From Cladocopium goreaui (taxonomy: Eukaryota; Sar; Dinophyceae; Suessiales; Symbiodiniaceae), in the NCBI GenBank assembly GCA_947184155.2, contig CAMXCT020000318.1, forward strand, positions 102,379 to 166,378: a stretch of DNA of 64,000 bases, given 5' to 3'. Of the stretch, positions 24,116-34,692 are shown one piece after another. Under the pieces are notes generated by a model. The model ran no database searches, was not told the origin of the DNA, and worked only from the letters and a program-made list of their open reading frames with translations. Each line of letters starts with the position of its first letter. The first letter of the stretch is position 1. The translations under genes were made by a program, and so were the position numbers.

Positions 24116-24146
<31 letters not shown>

Positions 24147-27100
24147 TCATTTATATATGTCGTACCAGTAGATCCAGCCGTAACGCGCAAGGCGGTGGCG
24201 AAAGTTTCAAAAATAGGAAACCTATAGGAGAGGTTTCTTGTTGTGAATCACGGATGGCAGAGCGAATCCACTGATGGACTGAAAGGTGGTTGGAGTTGTG
24301 TATTTTGGAGCGGTTACAATGGTTGCAGTGGTCACCTGGTCGGTCACCTCACCCACAACTGCTGGATGTAGTGTGGTGTAGCGCAGCTGTGGTTGTAGTT
24401 GTAGTGTAGTGGAGTTGTGGCTGTAGTGTAGCGTAGTTGCAGTTGCATTTGTGGTGGTGTGATGAATGTAATGTAATGTAATGTATTGTAATGTAATGTA
24501 ATGTAGCGTAACGTAACGTAACGTAATGTAATGTAGGGTAGGGTGGTGTAGTGTAGTTTAGTGTAGTGTAGTGTAAAGTAGCGTGGTTGTAGCTGTAGCT
24601 GTAGTTGGTGTAGTGTGGTGTAGCGCAGCGTAGCGTAGTGTAATTAGTGTAGTGCAATTACTGTAGTGTAATTAGTGTAATGCAATTAGTGTAGTGTGGT
24701 GTGGTGTAGTGTAATTAGTGCAGTGTAGTGTAGTGCAGTGTAATGTTATGTAGTGTAGTTGTAGTTGTAGTTGTAGCTGTAGCTGTAGTGGTAGTTGTAG
24801 TTGTAGTGGAGTGGAGTGTAGTGTAATTGAGTGTAGTGTAGTGTAATTAGTGTAGTGTAGTGTAGTGTAGTTGCATTTTGCAGTTGTAGTTGTAGTTTTA
24901 GTTGTAGTGTAGCGTAGTGTAATTGAGGGTAGTGTAGTGTAGCGAAGTGGAGTGTAGCGTAGTGCAGTTAGTGTAGCGTAGTGAAGTGTAATGTAGTGTA
25001 GTTGTAGTTGTAGTTGTAGTTAGTGTAGTGTAGTGTAGTGTAGGGTCGTGTAGTGTAGTATAGCGTAGTGTAATTAGGTGTAGTGTAGTGTAATGTAGTC
25101 TAGTGGAGTGTAGTGTAGTGTAATGTAATTAGTGTAGTGTAGTGTGCTATTGTGTAATGTAAGTGTAGTTGTAGTTGTACTTGCAGTTGTGGTGTAATGT
25201 AATGTAGTGGAGTGGTGTGTAATGTAGTGGTGGTTGTAGTTGAAACTGCTACAAACTCCTCACGTTTTGCTCGCTTTTGACAAGGTGCACAATCCCTTGC
25301 ACCTGCCACGCAAAACGACATCTGAACGTCCAAAAGTGGTCCAAACATTACATTTGGTGTTTTTTAACATTTTGACATTGAAATGTGCTTCGCGCCACAC
25401 GGCGTGCACTTTTTCGACATGTCAACTTTCAAAAGTGCTCCAAACCTGCGTGTGTTTTGTACATTGTGACTTCCAACTGTGCTTCGCGCCACAACGGCGT
25501 GCACTTTTTCGACATGTCAACTTCCAAGAGTGCTCCGAACGTGAGGTGTTTTTAGCTTTTTCACTTGCAAATGTGCTTCGCGCCGCAATGGCGTGCAACT
25601 TTTCATCTCTCATTTGGCCAGATGGCTCCGCATCCGCCGCTTTAGCGAGCCTACTTTTCGACCCTCCAGTACCACAAATCATTGGAAAAACACAGTGAAT
25701 CGCGACTTTCCTACCTTTTCGCGCACCTGCATCCTCTTTCTTCTCATTCTTTCTCTTCTCAGATCTTCTCTCTTCTGCTCTTCTCTTCTCTGACTCTTCC
25801 CACCTCTGCTTTTCCATCTCTCTACATTGTCGGAAGTTTGACTTCTACACTTCCTTCGATAATACAGTATATATATAGAGTTTATACAGTAAATGATAGT
25901 AAGTGTATATATTCGCGTATTAGTATTGTATCTGTATAATATTGTCATATCGTATCCCGTACACTGCATATTGACAATGCTTTGAATTTTGGTGCTGTTC
26001 ACACTGGAGACAGTGCTTTGGAGAACTTGCAACGTGCAAATCACTTCATATGAACGACAACTGCAAAGCAAGGACATGCATGGACAATAAAGCCAGCAAT
26101 AGCCCCAACTGAAACTTAATGCGCTTCTGCTGCAATGGTCTCAGGCACCAATGGCATCTTAAAGTGACATAAATTAGGAGATGGCTTAAGGTTCTAATAG
26201 CTCGACCGGTGCAGTTTGAACTTGTTCGCCTTGTTCGCGAAGTTGTTTCTTGTCTGTTACACACTATGTTCGACTCAGCCTTTGCTGGATGCCAAATGTT
26301 TCAGAACATTTATGCATAACGTTGCATAACATCTATGCAAATTTCATGTGTAGCTTAAAGGATGTCATAGGTCATTAATGACTTTGATGGGCATTGCTAG
26401 CTGCTATAGCATCCACTGACAAGCCTTCATGCTTTCATAGGTCCAAACTCTGCTTGAAAGAGTGAACAATGCTTGCTGAGCACTGCTTAGATTTGGTTTT
26501 TGTTTTCTGTCCCGGCCTCCAAGTGGAAAACTTATTCGAGGTTACTGGCCAGACATCTTTGACAGGCAAATATTCTTCAGCCTAGCATGGAGAGTGCTCT
26601 GCCACAATCTAGAGTTTGCTTTGACTCTTTGCTGGTTTTGAATCGAACCAATGCCTTTCTCCTGGCCAAAATCTCCCTGCCTCGTGGCCAATTACAAAGG
26701 AGGCAGCGCTGGTGAGCCAGCCTGCCTTCGAGGCTGCAAATGTGCAACAGGTGATGTCTCACTGGCTCGGTGAGAAACTGTTGAAAAACCAATGTTGAGC
26801 CATCGAATTCCATCGAATTCCCATAGTGCAATCTGGCGACATTAACCAACACGGAGGCGAAAGCTGCACTGCTGATACCGATTGCGTCAGCGAGGCTGAA
26901 GGCAGTTGGAGGCGCCTGCCATAGGCTTTCCAGTCAACATAAATCAACTCCGCATGCACAAATAGCAGAGTTTTGTCAACATCAGTTACAAAATTGTGTA
27001 TGAAAGCCGCAAACACGTTTGAAATTTATGCATGTTTGTGGAGGGTCTCTACAAGGGAATTCAAAATTCAATGTGATACTGCTTTGTCTTGCACTGCACT

Positions 27101-30100
27101 CAACTGTTGTGTATTCTGACACTTGATATATTGCGATGCTTTGGACGTATTTTGCAATGCAGCGATGTGTTGAAATGAGTACTGCAAGAGTGTGCCCACA
27201 GACACGCACACACACACAGACACATATACACACGCACCTTTCTTTGTTTGCGCGTGTTTCTTTTTGTGCAGGTGTTTGCGCAAGCAAAGTAGGTGGATCA
27301 AGAAGCTTGGGGCAGGCGGAGGGCAAAATAAATTCCACAGACACTGCACTGCAACTTTTGACACAGAATGCGTTTGGATAAGCAGCTAATCATCCCTGAA
27401 GGGTTGTATCAGTTGCACTGACTAGCGCATTTCTAGCCATGGGTTCTCTAGGGAAGGCAGCACCCACAGTCATTTACTAGAGCTTGCCTTGTAACTGCAC
27501 TGATAACTGATAACTAATATATTTTCGTAGAACATGGAGTTGCGAAATGATCACTTTGTATCCCAGTAAGATGCCAAAGTGAATGACTCAGATGTATTGC
27601 ATTGTGTTGTGTACCAGACTATGCCCGCATGCCCGCGGATGTGCCGAAATCTGTATATATTGCATAAGCACATTCATACATGTTTCATCATGTTTCATCA
27701 TGTTTCAATGTCTCTCCCAGTACTCAAGTACTTCTGTCATGCGAGCTGATTTTCACGCATCCCATCAACTCTGCACTCTGGAGTCTCCTCCATTTCAACG
27801 GCTTCTCCGCCCATTTGGCCTTGTGCCTGAAATTCAACAAATCAATGAGGTGACAGCATGTGACAGCACAAATTTGATGGGCAAAATTTCATGAAACGAT
27901 GAGAAGCTGACGGACGAGGGTGCAGAACCGCCAAACGCGAAACTTTCCTCAGGCACTCTCACAATGCCATCTTTGCAATCTCGCAGTCCCCTACTGGCTC
28001 GCAAACAGAACATCCAAATATTTGCAGCATTTTGAAGCAATTTGTACCAGCGCTTTGCATGGCATAGCGCTTTGATATCGAATTTGTTGCATTGAGTAAC
28101 ATGGAGAAAGCATGAGGATCCTGAGGTAGCGGCAACGAAGCCACCACCGACCAAGAATTCTCGATTGTCTTGCCCTTTATAGTGGACCAAACTATCCTGG
28201 CAACAGGGGACCTGTATGTGTTCTTTTGCCGGAGGGCAAACCGGAGACGGATGGTCCAAACTTCACTCTGCTTGGGCAAAAAAATAAAAGATTACAAAAG
28301 CATACAAAAGCACCTTCAAGATTGTAGTCTACACATCAGTCGAAATGAAACTCCTGCTGTCACGGATTGCATACATTGGCATACATTGGCGGCTCCTTTG
28401 GATAGAAGGGAGATCCAGTGTAGTCAGGCGACATCTGAAGAGACCTCACAATTTGTAAGTTGAGCTTCAGAGAAATCATTAAAACATATTAAAACCTATT
28501 AAAACCAAAGCAAACATTGGAATCAGCATGGAATCAGCATGGAATCATGCTTTGATGCTTGCTGCTTGCTGCTCTCTGGGTGAACGAACACTGCACTTGT
28601 CTCTGTTGCGAGCAAGCCGACCGGGGCCAGTATTGTGCCACCCATGATGTACCTTGGCAGCTTTGGTATGCAGCCATTGGAGCCATTGGATGCCGTTGGA
28701 GTTGGAGGAATTTCTTGTTTTTGATGGTTTTTGTTCTCCCCTACTTACATGTTTCACCTTTGTGTCTTGTTTTGATCATGATTGGCCACTCTCAAGCTGC
28801 TTGCAGTGGATTTCTTGGTAGTATTGAAGCTCGATATGTCCAGCAAAGCTTTCAAGGCCAGAACGTCTTTGGACGCAAAGGATTGGGCACCTCGCTACAC
28901 TGAGACGCTTTATGAAACTGTCTTGGCAAGAAGCCTTCCCCGCAGTTGCCGTTTACATTTGTTTTACCTCAATTTACCTTTGAAAGATGCAGAACGCCTG
29001 TCAAGATCTGTCAAGTCCATAAGTAGTCATAAGTAGTGATGAGTCTTGCAAGTCTAAAATGATCTAAAATGTCTAAAACATAAAACAGTCTCATCGGGTC
29101 TACAATATTCACTTCGCATCGCTAAGTTTCCTGCTTGGAACTGATCCGAGCTGAGGCTGGGGTTTCGTCTCAAGATTTCTTGAAGACTTTCTTCGTTGGC
29201 TGCCATGAATTGGCTCCTGACGCCAGATACGTGTGGATCATGCGTAGATCTGTGGATCGCGGCAGATCCTCTAAAATCTCAATCTGAATCTGTCTGACTT
29301 CAAAACAACTGCCAACAGTTTGCTGGTCACTCATACCGCACCATGCCGCACCTGTTGGCCAACCCGAAGGGCTCCAGAACAGCTTTTGCGTAGCTGTCAA
29401 TCCACATTTCATGTGGATTGTTAAACTTCACCTAGGATGTATTTGAAGAAAACAAATCGGAATAGCCGCACTATGTTTAAGTAGAAGTATGAGTCCATAG
29501 ACCCTGCAAGCAGTGCAACAGTCAAGTTGCATTGTGCCACAGCAAGGAAGTAATGCTTGTAGTGGCCACAGCCTCAGGCTCGCATTCATTTTCAAGCCAC
29601 CATGGAAACAGAACTAGAGAATCACCAAAATGAAATGAGAAAATAAATCTGCAATGAATCTGCACCAAGAAGTGAAGCGAAGTGAAGCGAAGCGAAGCGA
29701 AGCCAACAAATCAATTCGGCCAGAAAATTTGGCCTCGGAATCCTGGGAACCCAACACCAAGCCTGGCTGGCGTCTTAAGCAGCCGATCCATAGTCAGTTC
29801 ATTTGGGGTGGTATCTTCGCCGAGTAGTTCCTGCACACTCGTTTGAAGATGTTTGAAGCATGAACATATCACAATAATTTACAATGTCCTTGTATCCAGC
29901 GTGGGGCAGGCTCATGAAGGCCAACCACATCCCAACAAATACTATGGTTGGACATGATCATCAGCGATAATTTATAGTGGTTACAGGCTGATGCTGATGC
30001 CAAAAAAAAACATCGTTCTATTTGATCCTGTCAGAACACCTGTCCTTTATGCTGACGTCCTTGGCAAACATGTAGATAGAAGAAGCCCAAGTTCCACCAG

Positions 30101-31857
30101 AAACACTTGAGATCGCATCTACATGTGGGATTAATTTCAAACTCTCCAAAGCTCGAAGGACCCCCATGGTCACAGTAAGAGCGCGAGAGCCACCACCACT
30201 GAAGCAAAGTCCAGTGCGAAGATTGACCTCCAGGGCAGATCTGGAAAGAGTCTGGAAAGAGATTGAAAGAATCTTTGGCCCTGGACAGCATTACTCCACA
30301 AGTATGGTCCGAGAACAAAACCTTTTGGGCACTTTCTGCCTGGGAGGATGGGAAGTTTCTCTGCTGCAAATTCACAGGAACCACATGTGCCTTGATCCTC
30401 GCTTTGGGTTGGTGGCAGCTGCCATCATCGGCACTACAGTATCCTGCCTTGCAAACGCATCCTCCGTCGATGCAGTCCACTGCTCCTCGATATGAAGAGC
30501 ACCCGAAGAAGCGACAACTGCCCCCAGTATCTCGATTGCAGGTATCCGCCACATGAGCGACATTTTCTTGTTTACGCTCGTTGCAAACACCAGCTGTGGC
30601 ACAAAAGCCTGGCATGCAGCGACACTGCGACGATTTGCACATTGTTGGCCCTCGAGAGGACGAACAAGACCAGAATCGGCAGCTTCCACCAGTGTGCGAA
30701 TCGCAGTAAAACTTGGATGCGTTGGTGGACACCAGTGTGTGATCACTCTCTTGACTGCCCAAAACATCTGAAGCGTTTACGCCAGCTCTGCCCTCCGACT
30801 GCTGAGAGTGATTGCTGTCGGCATCGCTTTCCCTCAGAGGTCGCAGCGTTTTGCAGGTCCAGCTTTGGAGAGTAAGGAGTAGGAAACTCTATACAGCTTT
30901 GGTTACAAGATTATACAATTTAGGTTCAACCGAACCGATTACTGGGTGTCAGCGACGTTGTCTCTCCCTCTTGACATCATGCAACTGTACTATTCACAGT
31001 CGTGTAGCCCACCAAAAGGAACTGACAACGTCAAATTGAGTGACATACTTTGTTTGGTGACCGCAAGATACAGTATGTGCTGGTATTTTCATACAAATTT
31101 GACAATCGTTTCCTTTTTCTGTGTCATGTCAGTCATCATAGATCCACTTGCTTAGTTACGTGCCACTTTCACTAGAATTGTATAATACTGTCAGGGAGAT
31201 TCCTATGCAACTCCCCCTGTATTGTGCCCAAAGGCGCAATCGGCAGCCTGGAGGATTTGAATCATTTTGAACCTACATCATCTACATCTACAATGTCGTT
31301 ACAAAGTCTGTTGCAAATCTGCTGGCGAAGGTCTCACTCAGGCGTTTGGCCCGACGCTGAATCCAGCAAGCTGCATCTGGAGAGCTCCCACAGCTTTGAT
31401 CCTCTGAACAAAGCTGAAACCTCACTGAAACCTGATCCTGTTGAACATTCGGAATATTTCGGAATGCCAAACTTGAGAGCAAGCGGGAGCGCTCCTTTTC
31501 CCACCTAGACCACCACCTACTTTGGAGTTTTCAGACCCTTTAAGCTCACTTTGTTCGCAGCAAACAACATCAGCCTGCTGGCCGGCTTTTGTAAATAACG
31601 CCCCCAAACTGGAAGCCATGCAGCACCATAAAACAGCAGCAGGTTCCATACAACATCGTACAACGCATGCTGACGCTACGTTTCCTGATTTCTTGGCCTT
31701 TCCACGAATGGCGTAAAATTGAACATTGTCAATCCTGACGGTGTGATTCTTATCAGTCCTCCAAATGCAAGCCCGCTTGCAAATCATCGAACTCCACACT
31801 GCTCCCGTCGGCCCAGAGCAAAAAACATGTAAAGCTCAGGCCGAGCAAAGGCGACAT
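21239..31857 (-). CDS. Gene P2: secreted 8-Cys-module / patatin-like acyl hydrolase (split gene)
   Basis: Span including introns. Exons placed: 31773-31857, about 31336-31421, 30340-30832, 30060-30227, about 28780-28890, 28590-28652, 28396-28444, 28134-28174, 27912-27947, 26847-26915, 23779-23849, 23569-23622, 23411-23461, 23231-23302, 22311-22380, 21637-21682, and a last exon from 21535. Same layout as P1: signal peptide, linker with WIQRRAKR, two 8-cysteine modules, acyl hydrolase with nucleophile SSVSGGTW. Instead of DGG it has EDGAEVDNTG. Joins such as ATETSAV-SLQMSPDYTG, VGGGFV-ESFAFGGSAP and FTSYTPEQ-VNLLAAFGEY restore family motifs in phase. Role inferred as for P1. The 3' end is uncertain: the open frame continues to TAA at 21239, but a donor may cut it earlier. 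Confidence 0.8.
22311..22380 (-). CDS. P2 exon: FVYLNSCKRF
   Basis: G + SVIFVYLNSCKRFTVNLPPE then TLQ, AG|G to a GC donor. Corresponds to P1 [15 protein letters not shown] plus NELPADTQK, which P1 splits over two exons. Confidence 0.75.
23231..23302 (-). CDS. P2 exon: PGEYLIYNQ
   Basis: Exactly 24 codons, VSNDLLDKFGYVAENPGEYL then IYNQ, AG|G to a GC donor. Confidence 0.75.
23651..23720. repeat. (AATATATCAT)7 tandem repeat
   Basis: Six perfect and one variant 10-bp copies in a P2 intron; the array begins only 28 nt upstream of the splice acceptor of the exon at 23569-23622. Confidence 0.95.
23779..23849 (-). CDS. P2 exon: altered DGG motif
   Basis: Preceded by a clear pyrimidine tract and CAG. 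Reads TVSELNIEDGAEVDNTGMTL then YSS; joined to RKVPKIVAVFG it has the same length from DN(S/T)G to RKVP as P1. The usual DGG is DGA. Confidence 0.8.
24102..24150. repeat. (CA)(CT)(AT) compound microsatellite
   Basis: CA, then CT, then AT dinucleotide runs in a P2 intron. Confidence 0.9.
24365..25242. repeat. (GTAGT)n pentanucleotide repeat field
   Basis: About 880 bp of degenerate GTAGT/GTAAT/GTTGT words, including subfields of GTTGTA and AATGT. In the P2 intron between exons 26847 and 23849. Confidence 0.95.
25330..25620. repeat. 94-bp tandem triplication
   Basis: The word GCTTCGCGCCRCAAYGGCGT starts near 25387, 25481 and 25575, each followed by CACTTTTTCGACATGTCAAC or a variant. Period 94 bp. 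In a P2 intron. Confidence 0.85.
26847..26915 (-). CDS. P2 exon: IGISSAAF motif
   Basis: 23 codons, APPTAFSLADAIGISSAAFA then SVL, AG|G to GT. P1 has [13 protein letters not shown] at 11354-11444. Confidence 0.8.
28590..28652 (-). CDS. P2 exon: TILAP strand
   Basis: G + YIMGGTILAPVGLLATETSA + GT, 63 nt, AG|G to GT; joins in phase to the SLQMSPDYTG exon at 28444. Confidence 0.75.
30060..30227 (-). CDS. P2 exon 4: nucleophile exon
   Basis: VNLRTGLCFSGGGSRALTVT, then MGVLRALESLK and HVDAISSVSGGTWASSIYMF. Carries the intact oxyanion loop SGGGSRA and the nucleophile serine of SVSGG. Begins at AG|G; ends at AAG before GA. Confidence 0.85.
30340..30832 (-). CDS. P2 exon 3: two 8-Cys modules
   Basis: Module 1 CDSHTGGSCRFWSCSSSRGP... 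and module 2 CNRDTGGSCRFFGCSSYRGA... share the spacing C-x7-C-x4-C-x8-C-x4-C-x-C-x4-C-x5/6-C with P1. Ends with AHVVPVNLQQRNFPSSQ at a GC donor. The 5' boundary at AG|G 30833 is the best of several. Confidence 0.75.
31336..31421 (-). CDS. P2 exon 2: QRRAKR linker
   Basis: Reads CSEDQSCGSSPDAACWIQRR followed by AKRLS; the CxWIQRRAKR word matches P1 [13 protein letters not shown], which places it before the Cys modules. Confidence 0.5.
31773..31857 (-). CDS. P2 exon 1: signal peptide
   Basis: ATG at 31857; MSPLLGLSFTCFLLWADGSS is a typical signal peptide, followed by an acidic segment (EFDDLQA) and a GC donor. Phase to exon 2 could not be verified. Confidence 0.55.
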
Positions 31858-32531
31858 GCGTGAAGCTCGCACAAAAGCAGTTGAATAAGCTGTCCAGCAC
31901 ATATCTTTCATGTTTGATTTTCTACAAGCTAGAAACAAGTAAAGTTGACTAGAAACACCGATCTCTCGTTATGTAATCATATAGGCAAAGTATGTTGGTT
32001 GTCTTGGTTGCATTCTCAAACACATGCAGGCTACTTAAATGTATTCCATATACATTCTATGGTCGTGGCATGCCATCGCCATCCTGGAGTCTGTTTGCGT
32101 CACTTGATTGATCGGCCAAGCATTGGCTCTATGCTTTCACCGTCTATTAGATCTTTTAGTAAGGTAGAATTATACTTGAAATACTTGAATAAAAAGCCAG
32201 GTAATCATCAGATTTCAGATGATTTCACTAGTGAGCTGAACAGGGACTGACTAGTACGCTACCGACGCGTAATTTCTTGAGCCTCCAAAGAAACAAACAC
32301 ATGTCATCAGGTTTCAATATGGCATATGGATGCATGATGATGCATGTGGAAGGATTCCCGTTTCCTCATTGCCCAAATTTGCCAAATAATCCGTTGTGAA
32401 ATGTTGTGAACACGTGTGGACTCACTAGACTGTTCATATCTTTTCACACGGTACTTTAAGCGAGGCCAGAAGAAATGCACAACTGTCATCAACTGTCCAC
32501 GTCTCCTACTGTATACAATGGACTGTGGCTT
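31858..32531. other. Spacer between P2 and the dehydrogenase gene
   Basis: Nothing recognisable as coding. It would contain the 3' region of the dehydrogenase transcript and the upstream region of P2. Confidence 0.4.
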
Positions 32532-33785
32532 TCACACGGTATGCGGATGCTTTGGAGCCGTGGCACGTTCGGGAAGCCCCTGAATCTCTTGCGGAAGCAT
32601 CTGAGAGCAGTTGAAGCTCTGGGCCAGAGCCCTCAAACCCAAAGAAATTTGTAAGTTGAGGCGCACTCCGTGCTTTGCGGCATCTCCTTCTTCGGCACGT
32701 TCGGGATCGCCAGGGACCAACACCGACTGTGTTGCATCCCCTGGTGGAAGTTGTCGCATGGTCGACAAATACCCACTGAGAGCTTTCTGGAAATCCCCAG
32801 TTGGCAGTAACTTTGTGGGGTCGATGCAAATAAAGCAATGTCCGTAGTCCACTGGTGTACCACGATCCACTCTCCAGGGAGGCACATCCGGGCCCACTTT
32901 GTGGCAACCACTTAAAACTGCACACAAAATTTCAACCATCATGTTCAATCCATAGCCTTTGTAACCAGCTGTTTCTTCCAGCCCTCCTAAAGGAGTCAAG
33001 CCACCTCCCACGAGAACTTTTTCTGGACTAGTGGTGCTGCGAACTCCTGTGTTGTCAACGCCCCATCCATGAGGAATCTGCTGGCCCTTGCGATGGCAGA
33101 CTTCAATCTTTCCTACTGGCACAGTGGTCGTAGCCATATCAAGCTGAAAGCTATCTCCGTTTTCTCCTGGGCAGTAGCATGCTATCGGATTAGTCCCTCC
33201 TGCACGTTGACAAGCTCTGGTCGGAACCATAAACGGGCTTGTGTTGGTGAAAGCAAAACCAATGAGGTTTTCCTTCAACGCCAGTTCTGACCAATAGCCA
33301 GCGATACCAAAGTGGTTACTATTGTGGCACACAACGAAGCCAACTCCCGTGGATTTGGCCTTTTGAATGCATAACTTCATTCCGAATTCTGCCACCACAG
33401 CACCAAGTCCATTGCATCCATCCACATTTGCCGCACTGGGTGAATCCGCTGATATCTTCGGGTTGGCCGTAGGATCAATCAGCCCTGCCTTAAGCTCACC
33501 GCAATACATCTCTGCCCTGTTTACACCGTGTGATGGTATTCCACGACAGTCCGCTGCTACCAACACTTTTGCAACCAAAGCAGCTTTGTCGGGAGGAGTT
33601 CCCACGGCTTTCAAACAAGAGGCAACTGCTTCTTCAAGTTGGTCCTTCTTCACGAAGACATCAACACCTGACTTCACTACATCACTTGAACTTCTCACCG
33701 TCTGAACTCTTCGCAACTTTTCCAAGCAAATGCCAATGCCAACCCCAACAGCAGCGGCCGCAGCTGTCTGCCACGGGAAACCCAT
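32532..33785 (-). CDS. LDH2/MDH2-type NAD(P)-dependent malate/lactate dehydrogenase, unbroken frame
   Basis: 417 codons from ATG 33785 to a stop at 32532 without introns. Residues 7-20 are a hydrophobic Ala/Gly/Val stretch (signal anchor or targeting), so the enzyme may be membrane-linked or imported. From residue 45 the protein follows the LDH2/MDH2 oxidoreductase family: RGIPSHG (81-87), NSNHFGIAGYW (155-165), TNTSPFMVPTR (180-190), GGTNPIA (196-202), LDMATTTVPVGKIE, the glycine-rich GGLEETAGYKGYGLNMMVE segment and a C-terminal LVPGDPE. Length matches the family plus the N-terminal extension. Known reaction: reversible oxidation of a 2-hydroxyacid such as malate or lactate to the 2-oxoacid with NAD(P); the exact substrate cannot be told. 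It is the only recognised gene here free of introns, which suggests retroposition or acquisition. Confidence 0.93.
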   Translation of the reverse strand: MGFPWQTAAAAAVGVGIGICLEKLRRVQTVRSSSDVVKSGVDVFVKKDQLEEAVASCLKAVGTPPDKAALVAKVLVAADCRGIPSHGVNRAEMYCGELKAGLIDPTANPKISADSPSAANVDGCNGLGAVVAEFGMKLCIQKAKSTGVGFVVCHNSNHFGIAGYWSELALKENLIGFAFTNTSPFMVPTRACQRAGGTNPIACYCPGENGDSFQLDMATTTVPVGKIEVCHRKGQQIPHGWGVDNTGVRSTTSPEKVLVGGGLTPLGGLEETAGYKGYGLNMMVEILCAVLSGCHKVGPDVPPWRVDRGTPVDYGHCFICIDPTKLLPTGDFQKALSGYLSTMRQLPPGDATQSVLVPGDPERAEEGDAAKHGVRLNLQISLGLRALAQSFNCSQMLPQEIQGLPERATAPKHPHTV

Positions 33786-34557
33786 GAGAGGATACTGGAA
33801 CGCCCGGCATGAACAGCACCTAACAACTATGTGACATTATGTGACTATGTATTTAAGATATTTTAAAAAGCACCGGTTTGATGAGTACCAACAAATACCA
33901 ACACCACTTTCATATTTCCAGAGATTTACACCATGCAATGATATGCAATATATGCAATGTGAATGTTTATTTATTTCTTTGTCGTGTTGGAACATGCAAA
34001 GCAATTGGAAAAAGTTCATGTTTGCTTGTCAAAATGCCTGTCAAGCAACGTAAGCAGCTGCTTAGAGCCAGAAAGAGGACAGAATTGAATAAGAATCTGA
34101 AGCTAGATGAAACTAGTTAACATATGTTAACATCACTTGAGATTTGATTCCAACACAGTTGTTATGCCAGTTCCAGTTGCTTCTGGATCTATTCTCACCA
34201 AACGCGTTACAAAGACATGAAAATTGGGCCCTTTCTTCGCCGGATCCTAGTGATCTGGCCGAGTGCCAGTGGCATCTTTGATGGGGCTGGTGGCAGGTTG
34301 AGCCGTCCCCTTGGGGTGGGCTCTACCGTGGCCAGAAAAAATCCGGGAAGAGCGCTGCAAAATTTTGCAGGATTTTGAAGCTGCTTCAAGCAGCTGGGCC
34401 CATGGGCAATCGCCAATCTCTGTATCGGCAAAGCTGCACAGGCTCAGATGAGCCTTTTGGGAGGTCTACAACAAACAGTCTTCAGAAATACAAAGACAAA
34501 CATAGAAACACACGCCTAGGAAAACACCAGTTTTTTAATCTTGGAATTCACAAGCCA
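33786..34557. other. Spacer upstream of the dehydrogenase gene
   Basis: AT-rich near 33840-33990. No coding segment is supported and no spliced-leader relic is seen directly upstream of the ATG at 33785. Confidence 0.4.
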
Positions 34558-34692
34558 TCAGAGACTTGTTTGTGATGTACCAGAGCCGTCGGTTGACGAA
34601 TTGTGCTCAGAGGAACCAAGGGCCGCACTCCGTTTGGAGCCAACCCAGGGTGCAAAAAGCGGTTTATTCACTAGCTGTGCTTGTGCGCCTTC
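34558..34692 (-). CDS. Gene E last exon
   Basis: Acceptor TTTTTCAG|GAAGG at 34693; serine-rich polar C-terminus NSSTDGSGTSQTSL and TGA at 34558-34560. Confidence 0.55.
   Translation of the reverse strand, partial: EGAQAQLVNKPLFAPWVGSKRSAALGSSEHNSSTDGSGTSQTSL

Noticed and set aside
24349-25348. Tyr/Thr-rich minus-strand frames (HYTTLHYTT)
   Set aside because: Translation of the GTAGT repeat field.
30031-30762. Single 243-codon frame read as one protein from the Cys modules to the end
   Set aside because: Downstream of FPSSQ the frame loses sense, while the hydrolase motifs appear in another frame after an AG|G acceptor at 30228. An intron from a GC donor at 30339 explains this.
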